A stretch of 64,000 bases of DNA from contig NZ_CP114176.1 of the NCBI RefSeq assembly GCF_027186265.1, forward strand, positions 3,224,001-3,288,000, written 5' to 3'. The translations under genes and the position numbers were made by a program. Below the pieces are notes generated by a model. The model saw only the letters and a list, made by a program, of their open reading frames with translations, was not told the DNA's origin and did not search any database. Of the stretch, positions 53,177-61,906 are shown in pieces (the stretch's first letter is position 1; each line of letters opens with the position of its first letter). This stretch comes from Lentibacillus daqui. GTDB taxonomy: Bacteria > Bacillota > Bacilli > Bacillales > Amphibacillaceae.

Positions 53177-54139
53177 TTGCCAATTAAAGTACTTGCAGTA
53201 GGTCCAAATGATATAAAAGATCTGATTTACGATGTAGGGAAGGAATACCCAGAAATAATTATTAACTATGTTACTTATAACAGTGAAAATGAAGTAGTAA
53301 AAATCGTCAAGAAACATGAACAACATATTGATATACTCCCATTAGATGTCCCGGTATCAAGGATTATTCCAACACGATCTTCTGTTAGAGACGGTTTACA
53401 GCGAGTACTACTAGAAGGAAAAAGTTTACGGTATCTTGATTCACAAATCGCTATCGGGATCATCAATTTGAGTCATATGTATGAAGGTGAGCATCTTTCA
53501 GAATATCAATTACAACGCAGAATCCTAGCATTACAGAATATCTTGGTTGATTATGGTGAAAAGTCACAGTCAATTATTAAATGGCCTGATCGAAAAGAAG
53601 TTAGATTTATTACAACCCGCGGAGCACTACAATTCAAAAATGGTAATTCAAAAGAATTAAAGTTACTAAAAGAACTATTTAATAAAACACAAATCAAGGC
53701 AAGTCTAGGCATTGGAATTGGACGGACAGCAAATGAAGCAGAAATTCATGCCAAGGAAGCTCTAGGAAAAGCTTCAATAAATAAGCCAAGTTGTTTTTTA
53801 GTAGATAATGATGGAGCTGTACACGGACCCATTGGAAATGAAGTTCAGTTAAGCTATTCCATCCGTGTTGACAATCAAAAAGTATTGAATATTGCAAAGC
53901 GGGCAAATATGAGCGGTTCCGTGATTAATAGACTACTTTCCTTTTGTGAAATTCATGGAAAGATGACATTTACAGCCGCTGAATTGGCCGACGGTTTTGG
54001 GATTACTCCAAGAAGTGCCAGAAGAATTTTGATTAGACTCGAACAGGTAGGACTAGCTGCAGTAACAGGTGAAGAACAACCAATTAACAGGGGGCGACCT
54101 CGTCAAATTTATTCAATCCTATTAAACAAGAAAATATAG
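53177..54139 (+). CDS. Transcriptional regulator with cyclase-like domain and C-terminal winged helix
   Basis: 320 residues, TTG start behind GGAGGTG with rather long spacing. N-terminal about 1-90 is a Rossmann-like segment (IKVLAVGPNDIKDLIYDVGKEYP). The middle (about 90-235) ends in SLGIGIGRTANEAEIHAKEALGKA, which resembles degenerate GGDEF / GTP-cyclohydrolase-III-like folds. The C-terminal winged helix is about 245-315 (MTFTAAELADGFGITPRSARRILIRLEQVGLAAVTGE). Lies between the VanX-like and DUF819 genes, probably regulating them. I cannot name the family with certainty. Confidence 0.65.
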   Translation: MPIKVLAVGPNDIKDLIYDVGKEYPEIIINYVTYNSENEVVKIVKKHEQHIDILPLDVPVSRIIPTRSSVRDGLQRVLLEGKSLRYLDSQIAIGIINLSHMYEGEHLSEYQLQRRILALQNILVDYGEKSQSIIKWPDRKEVRFITTRGALQFKNGNSKELKLLKELFNKTQIKASLGIGIGRTANEAEIHAKEALGKASINKPSCFLVDNDGAVHGPIGNEVQLSYSIRVDNQKVLNIAKRANMSGSVINRLLSFCEIHGKMTFTAAELADGFGITPRSARRILIRLEQVGLAAVTGEEQPINRGRPRQIYSILLNKKI

Positions 54140-55063
54140 AAGATATGGCAGAAAAAAATGATATCTATTATTAATTCGAATTTAAGTCATACCAATGGGT
54201 GGATTTAAAGTTTTAAAGACATTTAAGGGGGACTTTATATGGTATATTCAATTATCCAACCTGATGACACCTGGGTACTTTGGGGCTTCCTGGCGGGTTG
54301 GGCAGCTGTTAGTATCTATCTCGAACAGAAATATACTTGGGCATCAAAAATTTCTGGAGCAATTATTGCACTAATAGGGGCAATGCTTTTAGCCAACTTT
54401 AATATTATTCCAACTGATTCACCAGTTTACGATTCAGTGTGGTCTTATGTTGTCCCATTATCCATTCCACTGTTATTATTCAGGTCAAATATTTTAAAAA
54501 TATGGAATGAAAGTGGAAGATTATTAATTATGTTTCTGTTAGGTTCTATTGGCACCGTAGCAGGGACCATCACAGGCTTCTTTTTATTGAAAGATGTTAT
54601 TCCCGACCTTGATAAAATTGGAGCAATGATGACTGGTTCATACATTGGAGGCGGTGTGAATTTCGCGGCAATGTCAGCTAAATTTGAGGCGCCGGGGGAA
54701 ACTGTATCTGCTACAACAGTGGCTGATAACATGTTAATGGCCATCTATTTCCTAGTATTAATCTTAATACCAACTCTTAATTTTTTTAGAAAACGATACA
54801 AAACACCATATATTAATGAAGTTGAAAGCGGCGTAAAAAGTGACGAGAATTTGGCTTCTTCCTATTGGGGAAGAAAGGACATGTCATTAAAAGATATTGC
54901 TCTTGCAGTGGGTACTGCTTTTGTAATTGTGGCCATATCCTTTAAACTAGCGGGATGGTTAGATCGTATTATCCCTTCAGGTGAAAATGTAAATTTCCTG
55001 CTGAATGCTTTAAATGGATTATTAGGAGATAATTACTTAATGTTAACAACCATTACCATGCTT

Positions 55064-55105
55064 GTTGTCACCGTTTTTTCCCGCTTTTTCGAAAGTATTA
55101 ACGGC
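55064..55105. repeat. 42-bp direct repeat flanking the IS66 element, left copy
   Basis: Starts GTTGTCACCG and ends AGTATTAACGGC. Identical to 57565-57606. It is part of the DUF819 coding sequence, duplicated across the insertion. Confidence 0.9.
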
Positions 55106-55188
55106 GTAAGCGTCAAATAAAACACACGTAGGAAACAACGGTCATCCGTGCGATAATCTTCTTAGAAATCAATTCGGGAGGTTATGCG

Positions 55189-55518
55189 ATGACCCAGAAA
55201 GACAAAAGAATAGAATGGAAAGCACGCTACGATACCTGGAAAGAAAGCGGACAAAGTATCGCTGAATGGTGTCGGAATCAAGAAGTTAGCGTTCACCAAA
55301 TGTACTATTGGGTGCAGCGATTTGAGCGCGATGGCAATTTCATGGAAACTCCTGGCGATACACAGTGGCTCTCCGTTCAAGTGGATGAAGAAGCTTTACC
55401 TTCTACGGGACATAGCCCCATTTTATTACACTTTGGAGCTATCTCCGTTGAAGTACGGCCGGGAGCCAATATGAGTCTATTATCCGATGTTGTGCATATG
55501 CTCCAAAACCAATGCTGA
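55189..55518 (+). CDS. tnpA: IS66 accessory protein TnpA
   Basis: 109 residues. HTH region EWKARYDTWKESGQSIAEWCRNQEVSVHQMYYWVQRFE is the usual IS66 OrfA start. ATG behind GGGAGG. Overlaps tnpB by 7 bp, implying coupled translation. Needed with TnpB for IS66 transposition; exact role unclear. Confidence 0.88.
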   Translation: MTQKDKRIEWKARYDTWKESGQSIAEWCRNQEVSVHQMYYWVQRFERDGNFMETPGDTQWLSVQVDEEALPSTGHSPILLHFGAISVEVRPGANMSLLSDVVHMLQNQC

Positions 55519-55868
55519 CCAATCATTCATTTGATCGTGTTTATTTGGCTCGTGGAAGCACTGATTTGCGCAAATCTATTGATGGCCTGGCGGTTATTGT
55601 GAAAGAGTGTTTTGATCTGGATCCCTTTTCCCCTTGCTTGTTCGTTTTCTGTAATCGAAAACGAGATAAGCTAAAGATTTTACAATGGGAGCACAATGGG
55701 TTTTGGTTGCATTATCGCAGGCTGGAAAGAGGGACCTTCCATTGGCCATCAGAAAAGGATTCCACACCAATGAATATTAGTCCGCGCCAATTGCGTTGGC
55801 TTTTGGATGGCTTGCCCATCGAACAAAGACAGGCACACCAGGAAGTGACAGCGCGCACCATTCTATAA
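55512..55868 (+). CDS. tnpB: IS66 accessory protein TnpB
   Basis: 118 residues, the typical IS66 Orf2 protein: VYLARGSTDLRKSIDGLAVIV, CLFVFCNRKRDKLKILQWEHNGFWLHYRRLERGTFHWP, ISPRQLRWLLDGL. Complete. Confidence 0.93.
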   Translation: MLTNHSFDRVYLARGSTDLRKSIDGLAVIVKECFDLDPFSPCLFVFCNRKRDKLKILQWEHNGFWLHYRRLERGTFHWPSEKDSTPMNISPRQLRWLLDGLPIEQRQAHQEVTARTIL

Positions 55869-55872
55869 TAAA

Positions 55873-57507
55873 GTGAAATATACAAATACGGGAATTCGAC
55901 TAGGCAAGTCGGGTTCTTTCTCGTATACTAGATTTATGGAAAATACAGCGCATACATCAAAAGACACAATCGAATATTACAAGGCACAAAACGAAAGGCT
56001 CGAAATGGAAAAGGAAGCGTTGGAGGCCAAATTGAAATGGTATGAAGAGCAATTTCGCCTAAGCCAACAGCGCAGATTTGAGTCTTCCAGTGAGAAGACT
56101 GATTCGGAACAACTTTCCCTTTTCAATGAGGCTGAAGATACAGCTAATCCGACTGTTGAAGAACCAACTGTCGAGACGATTACATATAAGCGCAAGAAAC
56201 AAAAAGGTCAACGTGATCAAAAACTTGAAAACCTGCCTACAGAAACGATCGAATATCGTTTGTCTAATGAGGAACAAGTCTGTTCGTGTTGCGGTGGCGA
56301 TCTGCATGAAATGAGCACCGAGATGCGTAAAGAATTAAAAGTCATTCCGGCGCAAGTAAAAGTTGTTGAACACGTACGTTATGTCTATAGTTGCCGTCAT
56401 TGCGAACACAACGAAATAAAAACGCCTATTGTGACAGCAAAAATGCCGGAACCTGTATTTCCAGGAAGTTTGGCTTCTCCATCGGCAATGGCCTATACCA
56501 TGGAACAAAAATATGTGGAAGGCATGCCCCTGTATCGCCAGGAAAAACATTTGGAACGATTCGGAGTATCCATCTCACGCCAAACACTGGCCAATTGGAT
56601 CGTATACGGCGCCAATACCTGGCTTGAGCTGATCTATGATGAGATGCGTGCCCAGCTATTGGAACTAGATGCTTTACACGCGGACGAGACGACGCTTCAG
56701 GTTTTATCTGAGCCGGAACGTCCCGCAACATCCACTTCCTACATATGGCTATACCGCTCTGGGCAGGAGGATATCCCAATCGTTCTATATGATTATCAGC
56801 AGACCCGAGCTGCCAAACACCCTCGCCGGTTTTTGGAAGGTTTCCAGGGTTACTTGCATGTAGACGGTTATCCTGGCTATAACGGACTTCCTAATGTCGT
56901 ACTTGTCGGATGTTGGGCACATGCGCGCCGCAATTTTACAGAAGCATTAAAAGCACTGCCTGAGTCTGCAGCCACCACTTCTGTAAAAGCAAAGGAAGGC
57001 TTGGCTTTCTGTAATAAGCTTTTTGATATTGAACGTGATTTAAAGGATGTAAGTCCACAAGAACGTTATGAAAAACGATTAGAACGCAGTCAGCCTGTGC
57101 TGGATGCTTTTTCAGCGTGGCTTCGTGAACAAACACCACGGGTGCTGCCAAAAAGTGCACTTGGCAAAGCTATTAAATATTGTCGTAACCAATGGGAGCG
57201 TTTGGAGGCATTTTTAAAGGATGGGCGTTTGGAAATAGACAACAATCGGGCAGAACGGTCCATCAAGCCCTTCGTTATTGGAAGGAAAAACTGGATTTTC
57301 AGTAACACCGCAAAGGGGGCTAAATCCAGTGCAATTATCTATAGTATTGTGGAAACTGCCAAGGAAAACGGGTTAAATCCATTTAACTACCTCAGCTATT
57401 TGTTTGAGGAACTCCCTAATATGGATACGACAGATAAAGAGAAATTAGCTCAATTTCTACCATGGTCAGTGTCACTCCCGCAGGAATGCCGCGTTCCTGA
57501 AATCTAA
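55873..57507 (+). CDS. tnpC: IS66 transposase TnpC
   Basis: 544 residues from GTG 55873; ATG 55936 is an in-frame alternative. N-terminal coiled coil (NERLEMEKEALEAKLKWYEEQF), zinc-finger CSCCGGDL...CRHCEHN, and a DDE core with LHADETTLQVL, YLHVDGYPGYNGL and DNNRAERSIKPF. Full length, so the element may be active. Confidence 0.93.
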   Translation: MKYTNTGIRLGKSGSFSYTRFMENTAHTSKDTIEYYKAQNERLEMEKEALEAKLKWYEEQFRLSQQRRFESSSEKTDSEQLSLFNEAEDTANPTVEEPTVETITYKRKKQKGQRDQKLENLPTETIEYRLSNEEQVCSCCGGDLHEMSTEMRKELKVIPAQVKVVEHVRYVYSCRHCEHNEIKTPIVTAKMPEPVFPGSLASPSAMAYTMEQKYVEGMPLYRQEKHLERFGVSISRQTLANWIVYGANTWLELIYDEMRAQLLELDALHADETTLQVLSEPERPATSTSYIWLYRSGQEDIPIVLYDYQQTRAAKHPRRFLEGFQGYLHVDGYPGYNGLPNVVLVGCWAHARRNFTEALKALPESAATTSVKAKEGLAFCNKLFDIERDLKDVSPQERYEKRLERSQPVLDAFSAWLREQTPRVLPKSALGKAIKYCRNQWERLEAFLKDGRLEIDNNRAERSIKPFVIGRKNWIFSNTAKGAKSSAIIYSIVETAKENGLNPFNYLSYLFEELPNMDTTDKEKLAQFLPWSVSLPQECRVPEI

Positions 57508-57564
57508 ATAAAGTATACATCGAATCCCACCTGCATTAGTAGGTGGGATTTATTTGACGCTTAC

Positions 57565-57606
57565 GTTGTCACCGTTTTTTCCCGCTTTTTCGAAAGTATT
57601 AACGGC
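57565..57606. repeat. 42-bp direct repeat flanking the IS66 element, right copy
   Basis: Identical to 55064-55105; starts right after the IS66 right inverted repeat. Confidence 0.9.
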
Positions 57607-57957
57607 GCACAAGAAATTGGAACATTCCTGATTTACATTTTCTTTGTCGTAATTGGTGTTCCAGCATCACTTCCATTAATTTTGCAACACGCACCACTAA
57701 TACTTGTTTTTGTGGCAATTGCAGTCGCTATTAATATGTTACTTTCTTTTCTTTTCGGGAAATTATTCAACTTTTCATTGGAAGAGGTTATTCTTTCAAG
57801 TAATGCCAATATAGGCGGACCCACAACAGCTGCGGCGATGGCCATTTCTAAAGGATGGACAAAATTAGTTGGTCCAATTTTACTTGTTGGCACGATGGGA
57901 TACATTATAGGAAACTATGCCGGATCAGCATTAGGGTATTGGTTTAGTACCTTTTAA

Positions 57958-58222
57958 TTTGGATGATAACCCAGGAAAATAGATAAGTTTGTTAGACAAT
58001 CTTTATTCACTTTTGAAAATAATATAGATTACACTTGTAAAGCCTTATAAAATGAGTTGATGAAATATTTGTTGAAGAAATTTATATGTTCATACTAAGA
58101 GTGAGGTGAGAGTATGGATAGATACAGAAAAAGCAGCCATGCGTTTTAAGTCTTCAACATCTGAATGAACCCATTAAGAAAAACCGGGCAAACCCCGCCC
58201 GGTCCTTTTGTATCCACCATAG
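57958..58222. other. Intergenic region after the DUF819 remnant
   Basis: About 265 bp. Contains an 11-codon ORF (58114-58149, MDRYRKSSHAF) with a GAGGTGAG site, probably a remnant, and a terminator at 58184-58202. Confidence 0.35.
58184..58202 (+). terminator. Terminator hairpin between DUF819 and the IS91-like element
   Basis: CCGGGC (58184-58189) pairs with GCCCGG (58197-58202), flanked by AAAAA and TCCTTTT, so usable in both directions. Confidence 0.75.
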
Positions 58223-58498
58223 TTAGAGAAAATCCGATAATTTATATTCCTGTCCATGTATGCCCTTATAATACTCCGGATACATGTCTCCCCCACATTG
58301 TTCACAACTAAATCTGGGTGGAGTTGTTGGATCTCCTCCATCCATCAAATCAAATTCCTGTACGACATCATAAGGAATCTTCTCCTCCTCATGACACACC
58401 AAACAATGATAATTGACAAACGTCTTCTTGGGGCGCAGATGGTCGGTTCCCTTTTTCCTCTTTTTGCTTTTCTTGCCCGTTGCCTTCGAGATGATGAA
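58223..58498 (-). CDS. Zinc-ribbon ORF overlapping the IS91 transposase 3' end
   Basis: An open frame of about 91 codons in +1 relative to the transposase, with no ATG, GTG or TTG start in its first part. It reads a basic N-terminus (KKSKKRKKGTDHLRPKK), then YHCLVCHEEEKIPYDVV and RFSCEQCGGDMYPEYYKG, two Cys-x-x-Cys knuckles of a zinc ribbon. Clear coding character suggests a real product, made perhaps by frameshifting, by a non-standard start, or as a remnant. It overlaps the transposase gene by about 110 bp. Confidence 0.4.
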   Translation of the reverse strand, partial: FIISKATGKKSKKRKKGTDHLRPKKTFVNYHCLVCHEEEKIPYDVVQEFDLMDGGDPTTPPRFSCEQCGGDMYPEYYKGIHGQEYKLSDFL

Positions 58499-59710
58499 TC
58501 ACCCTTTCTAGATAGCTTTTTGCTTCTTTCGTTAATGCTATTTTTATTTCTAATCGTCCTCCCTCAAGACAGACTTCACCCATGTACTCATAATAGTTGT
58601 TGCAATGTGGGCAAATCATTGGATCTTTTTGTCCACTTGAAATAATACGCTCTCTCCATGTTTGGCGGCGTAATGTCTTTTTCACCTTCAGTATCCATCG
58701 TTTTGTTCCTTGTTGCCATGTAGCCAACAGCTTTTTACTTAACTTCTTGCTCCTTCTTGAGTACATGCCATAATGACGAATCGTTTTAAATTGTTCATCC
58801 GGAATATGACGTATTAAACGGATGATAAACTCTTCTACTGTAACTACTTCATGTTTTTCTTTCCCATCTGTCTTGTCCACATACTTAAAAGTTACAGTTT
58901 GACCATCATATGCCTCGATCCGATTGGTTCCAATCGCTGGTCGACGAATATAGCGGCCAATATAGCGAAGCTGCTCTTTTATCTTTCCTCTTTGTTTTGG
59001 GGCATACACATAGAAGCCTTCCCCATTTGCGGAAAAAGCCTTTTGTAATCTTGGCTGTATCCTTTTCTTTTCTTGCTTCGTCAAGTTTTTTCGGATGAGC
59101 TTCAACACTACCGTCTGCCATTGCTTTCGAAGCATCTTGAATGGTATAAAATCGTATCCTTTCCATTCCCCTTTTTTCGTGATTCCCCCATCGTTACCAT
59201 CATATGTACATGGGGATTGAAATTCACTTTGGAACCAAACGTATGCAATCCAACTATAATCCCCGGTATCACCTTGGCTTTCTTCTGAAAATAGTCAGTA
59301 AGTAATTTGGCTGCTTCATCCATAAGTGGCTTTAAAAGCTCACGATGTAAAAGGAATATATCCCGTAGCCCTTCATCAATTGTGAGTATCACATGTCGGT
59401 GATTCACTTGTAATACGTCCTCAGACAATAGACGACTCCATTCTTCGCTTTCTCCAACAGAACAGGTTGTACAAAAACGTCCCTTACATCGGAAGGGAAT
59501 ACGCTTTACATCATGGCAGCCCTCGCAAACAAAAAGTTTGAATCCTTTTTTCATATCTCCACAGTCACGAAATTTCTCTACCTCCTTTGTGACAATAGGA
59601 CGGATTCTCTTTCCGTATTTCCTTTTGAATGATTCCCAATGTTGATTTTCGTCAAAGAAGATTTTTTTTAATATGTTTTTCCCCATACATAAAAAATACC
59701 ACAGTAACAC
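58389..59710 (-). pseudogene. IS91-family (HUH, Y2) transposase, frameshifted
   Basis: Frame 1 (59710 to about 59190) holds the N-terminal zinc-binding domain (CEGCHDVKRIPFRCKGRFCTTCSVG), ILTIDEGLRDIFLLHRELL and the HUH motif NPHVHMMVTMG. After it the true frame changes: GITKKGEWKGYDFIPFKMLRKQWQT and onward to 58389, with the Y2 helix LRYIGRYIRRPAIG and EEFIIRLIRHIPDEQFKTIRHYGMYSRRSKK. One G is missing in a G run near 59185. An intact product would be about 435 residues. IS91 elements move by rolling circle; this copy is inactive unless the indel is a sequencing error. Confidence 0.85.
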
Positions 59711-59997
59711 TCACTGCGGTAGACCCAAATTTTATACTTTCCTATCTTTTAAATAAAGGTCATGTTTACAAATTAACGGGTGAAAAATTAAAGTTGATTA
59801 AGGTGTTATGCGAAAAGCATATTATACCTTTCGCGATACTGTACAATGAATCAGAGTTAGAACAATTTATCAATGAACTACTTTCTAAAAACTTTAACTT
59901 AGATAAGCACATGGAATCACTTGTTTATGATTATCATCAAACAAATTACAATCAATGGTCTGACTTTATAACTGAGTATGGACTTCCACCTCAGTAA
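59711..59997 (+). pseudogene. 3' fragment of an unknown gene cut by the IS91-like element
   Basis: From about 59725 the + strand reads PNFILSYLLNKGHVYKLTGEKLKLIKVLCEKHIIPFAILYN, ELEQFINELLSKNFNLDKHMES and ends NYNQWSDFITEYGLPPQ. No start codon or ribosome binding site lies within the native part; the upstream open frame enters the IS91-like end. About 90 C-terminal residues remain, helical and charged. Family not recognised. Confidence 0.5.
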
Positions 59998-60019
59998 GGA
60001 AAAACAAGGATATCCTTAG

Positions 60020-60139
60020 ATGATGGTTATCCTGAATGTAGCAGGAATAATCGGATATTTCCTGATATTAATCATACAAATAGTAAACGGTGGTCTATAC
60101 AGTACGTTTTTTATCAGCTTCAATGTACTATCAGATTAA
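60020..60139 (+). CDS. Candidate 39-residue membrane peptide
   Basis: Tandem ATGs at 60020 and 60023 with AAGGA about 9 bp upstream. The product begins MMVILNVAGIIGYFLILIIQ and ends FNVLSD, one strong hydrophobic segment. It lies between the truncated gene and the hypothetical cluster. Plausible but unproven. Confidence 0.3.
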   Translation: MMVILNVAGIIGYFLILIIQIVNGGLYSTFFISFNVLSD

Positions 60140-60215
60140 CTAGCCTTATACAAGTAAAAATTAGTCCCCCTAAGATTTCTAGTACAAACGGTCAAAAATA
60201 TCCATCGATGCTAGA

Positions 60216-60965
60216 TTAGTATCTTATTTGTACAGCCGAATCTTCTATCCTTTTAACAAATTTTGTATTCTCATCTCCATCACCTGTCACGACTTGGTTA
60301 ACAATATCCGAATAACTATAATTGGTGTCAAAAATGCCACCACCCGGAAATCTTACCTTTTCCATGACTTCCTTTCCTCCATAATAAGAATTATAGACTT
60401 TAATTGCTAAATGAAACATTGCAGCGTTCTTAATTGTTTCTCTATATTTGGGAAAGTCATCAATTGAACGTTTCGTTGTTTCATTACACAATAATTCGAT
60501 ATATCTAAGGAAGTCATAGCAAACCTCTATTAATTTAATATCCTGTTCATCGCCCTTGCCTGAATCAATGTAATCCAAACGTTTATAAGAAAGTAGCGAT
60601 TTTTGAAGCGACGGATAAGTATAGGATATTGATCTAAACATCTTCTGAAGATTAGCATTAATATCCTGATGGAGGAAAGCAACTCTATCTTCTTTAAATT
60701 CATGCTTTCCGGGCATTGTCTCTATATCAATGAAAGACACTATATCTGCATAATACGGAATAATTAGCTGATTAAAAATGCCCTCGATTTTCTCTTCTTG
60801 GTCTATTATTTCCTGTTTCTTCTTATCCTTCCATTGTACCCAATAGGTTATGGTTAGCGTTATTACAGCAGCAAAAACCGCTCCTACTACATTACCCCAA
60901 AAATTTTCGGTTAATCCCAAAAATGTTGATTCATTTTCGGAATTCAAAAAGATACCTATATTCAT
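60216..60965 (-). CDS. Membrane-anchored protein of unknown function, 249 aa
   Basis: An N-terminal transmembrane helix at about 24-44 (FWGNVVGAVFAAVITLTITYWVQW) is followed by a charged coiled segment (KDKKKQEIIDQEEKIEG) and a mostly helical cytoplasmic domain. No catalytic motif is recognised. ATG with GGAG upstream. Layout (short N-terminus, one TM helix, charged coil, soluble domain) is shared with the proteins at 61434-61796 and 62807-63229. AT-rich, typical of accessory DNA. Function unknown. Confidence 0.65.
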   Translation of the reverse strand: MNIGIFLNSENESTFLGLTENFWGNVVGAVFAAVITLTITYWVQWKDKKKQEIIDQEEKIEGIFNQLIIPYYADIVSFIDIETMPGKHEFKEDRVAFLHQDINANLQKMFRSISYTYPSLQKSLLSYKRLDYIDSGKGDEQDIKLIEVCYDFLRYIELLCNETTKRSIDDFPKYRETIKNAAMFHLAIKVYNSYYGGKEVMEKVRFPGGGIFDTNYSYSDIVNQVVTGDGDENTKFVKRIEDSAVQIRY

Positions 60966-61433
60966 TTCCCCAGCTCCAGTTTATTTCTCTACCTTCAAAA
61001 TTGATTGCTGCCATTAGAATTCACCATTCTAGCCACCTTTTTACCGTTTGCCAAAAAATTTACCACGGAATGAGAGCTCCTTTACCGGTCTTTATACAGA
61101 AAACTACATTTTCACGGAATAGAGTCAAAGCCACAGTGAAGCTGCTTGCCATTGACTGTAACGCCAATCCTTTGCATTTCTGGAATGGGTCGAGGTCCCC
61201 CGCCAACGAATGCTTAGAATCGATTTGTCCGTGTTATCATGACTGAATTCACACTACTTCGAGTTAAAGCAGAGTAGCTTTTTTACTGTATGGTAAAATT
61301 ATTACCTAAGATACTGATATGTTAGGTCTTATCTTTCCTTCTTTAATAATAATCTTAGGGATCTTAAAGCAAAAATCATTGTTTTCAATGTCGAATCCAA
61401 CTACTTCAAAAAACCTTCAGTATTACTATTTTC
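60966..61433. other. Intergenic region within the hypothetical cluster
   Basis: About 470 bp without a convincing gene. The part at about 61030-61250 is visibly more GC-rich than its surroundings and may be a relic of inserted DNA. Nothing identifiable. Confidence 0.35.
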
Positions 61434-61796
61434 TTATATTTGAATACTAACTGTCAGATTCTCATACCTATCTGTTTCTGTTTTCACGTTTCCTTTGATG
61501 CACCCATGTACCATTAAAGCGTTAAATTGTCTTTTTACTACTACATGGTTCCCAACCCATTTTACATTAACTATTGCATAAAATGGATATCCTTCATTCA
61601 CAATGTCAAACCAATAGGAATTTTGACTTGACCCATGATAAATTTTGATTTTAAAGAAGGGCCTATATTTTTTTATTCTTTCATCACTTTGTATTTCATA
61701 TTGCCTTTTTGTAATAAAGGCTACTCTCCATGAAGCCATAGCTGCTACAGCGGCTGCTATTGCCGACCCTAATGATATCCATTGATCAATACTCAT
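61434..61796 (-). CDS. Small membrane-anchored protein of unknown function, 120 aa
   Basis: The N-terminal hydrophobic helix (about 6-25: WISLGSAIAAAVAAMASWRVAF) is followed by TKRQYEIQSDERIKKYRPFFKIKIYH and a beta-rich C-terminal part (YPFYAIVNVKWVGNHVVVKRQFNALMV). The pattern TM helix, then Q-x-E-I/R-I-K-x-x-R-P, then a beta domain is common among uncharacterised small proteins of accessory islands. ATG behind GGGTGAG. Function unknown. Confidence 0.6.
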   Translation of the reverse strand: MSIDQWISLGSAIAAAVAAMASWRVAFITKRQYEIQSDERIKKYRPFFKIKIYHGSSQNSYWFDIVNEGYPFYAIVNVKWVGNHVVVKRQFNALMVHGCIKGNVKTETDRYENLTVSIQI

Positions 61797-61906
61797 AAAA
61801 ATTATCTCACCCTGTGTTGATGTTGAGGAACACCAATAATTCTTATTAGGGAATTACACCCTTTAACGGAAGACCGTAATTTAATTGGTTTCTTTATTTC
61901 CTTGGA

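Larger units (their letters stand above)
55106..57564 (+). mobile_element. IS66-family insertion sequence
   Basis: A 2459-bp element with terminal inverted repeats GTAAGCGTCAAATAAA (55106-55121) and TTTATTTGACGCTTAC (57549-57564). Carries the standard tnpA-tnpB-tnpC set. Flanked by a 42-bp direct repeat instead of the usual 8-bp duplication. Inserted in the DUF819 gene. Confidence 0.92.
54239..57957 (+). pseudogene. DUF819 membrane protein gene split by an IS66 element
   Basis: The 5' part (54239-55105) encodes 289 residues with DUF819 features: eight or so hydrophobic segments, PLSIPLLLFRSNILKIW, GSYIGGGVNFAAMSAKF and TVADNMLMAIYFLVL. The 3' part (57607-57957) encodes the rest (QEIGTFLIYIFFVVIGVPAS, SSNANIGGPTTAAAMAISKGW). 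Joining them over one copy of a 42-bp direct repeat restores ESING-AQEIGTF in frame, giving about 405 residues, the normal size. DUF819 proteins are putative transporters. Next to a D,D-dipeptidase this one may have imported wall peptides. Interrupted by 2.46 kb of IS66. Confidence 0.85.

Noticed and set aside
52416..54139. Vancomycin-resistance cluster
   Set aside because: A VanX-like dipeptidase alone, without VanH/VanA/VanB-like genes or a VanRS-type system, does not indicate resistance.
55836..55862. AGGAAGTGACAG inside IS66 tnpB as a fourth REP-like copy
   Set aside because: Only about 12 bases match, within coding sequence of a conserved protein; likely chance.
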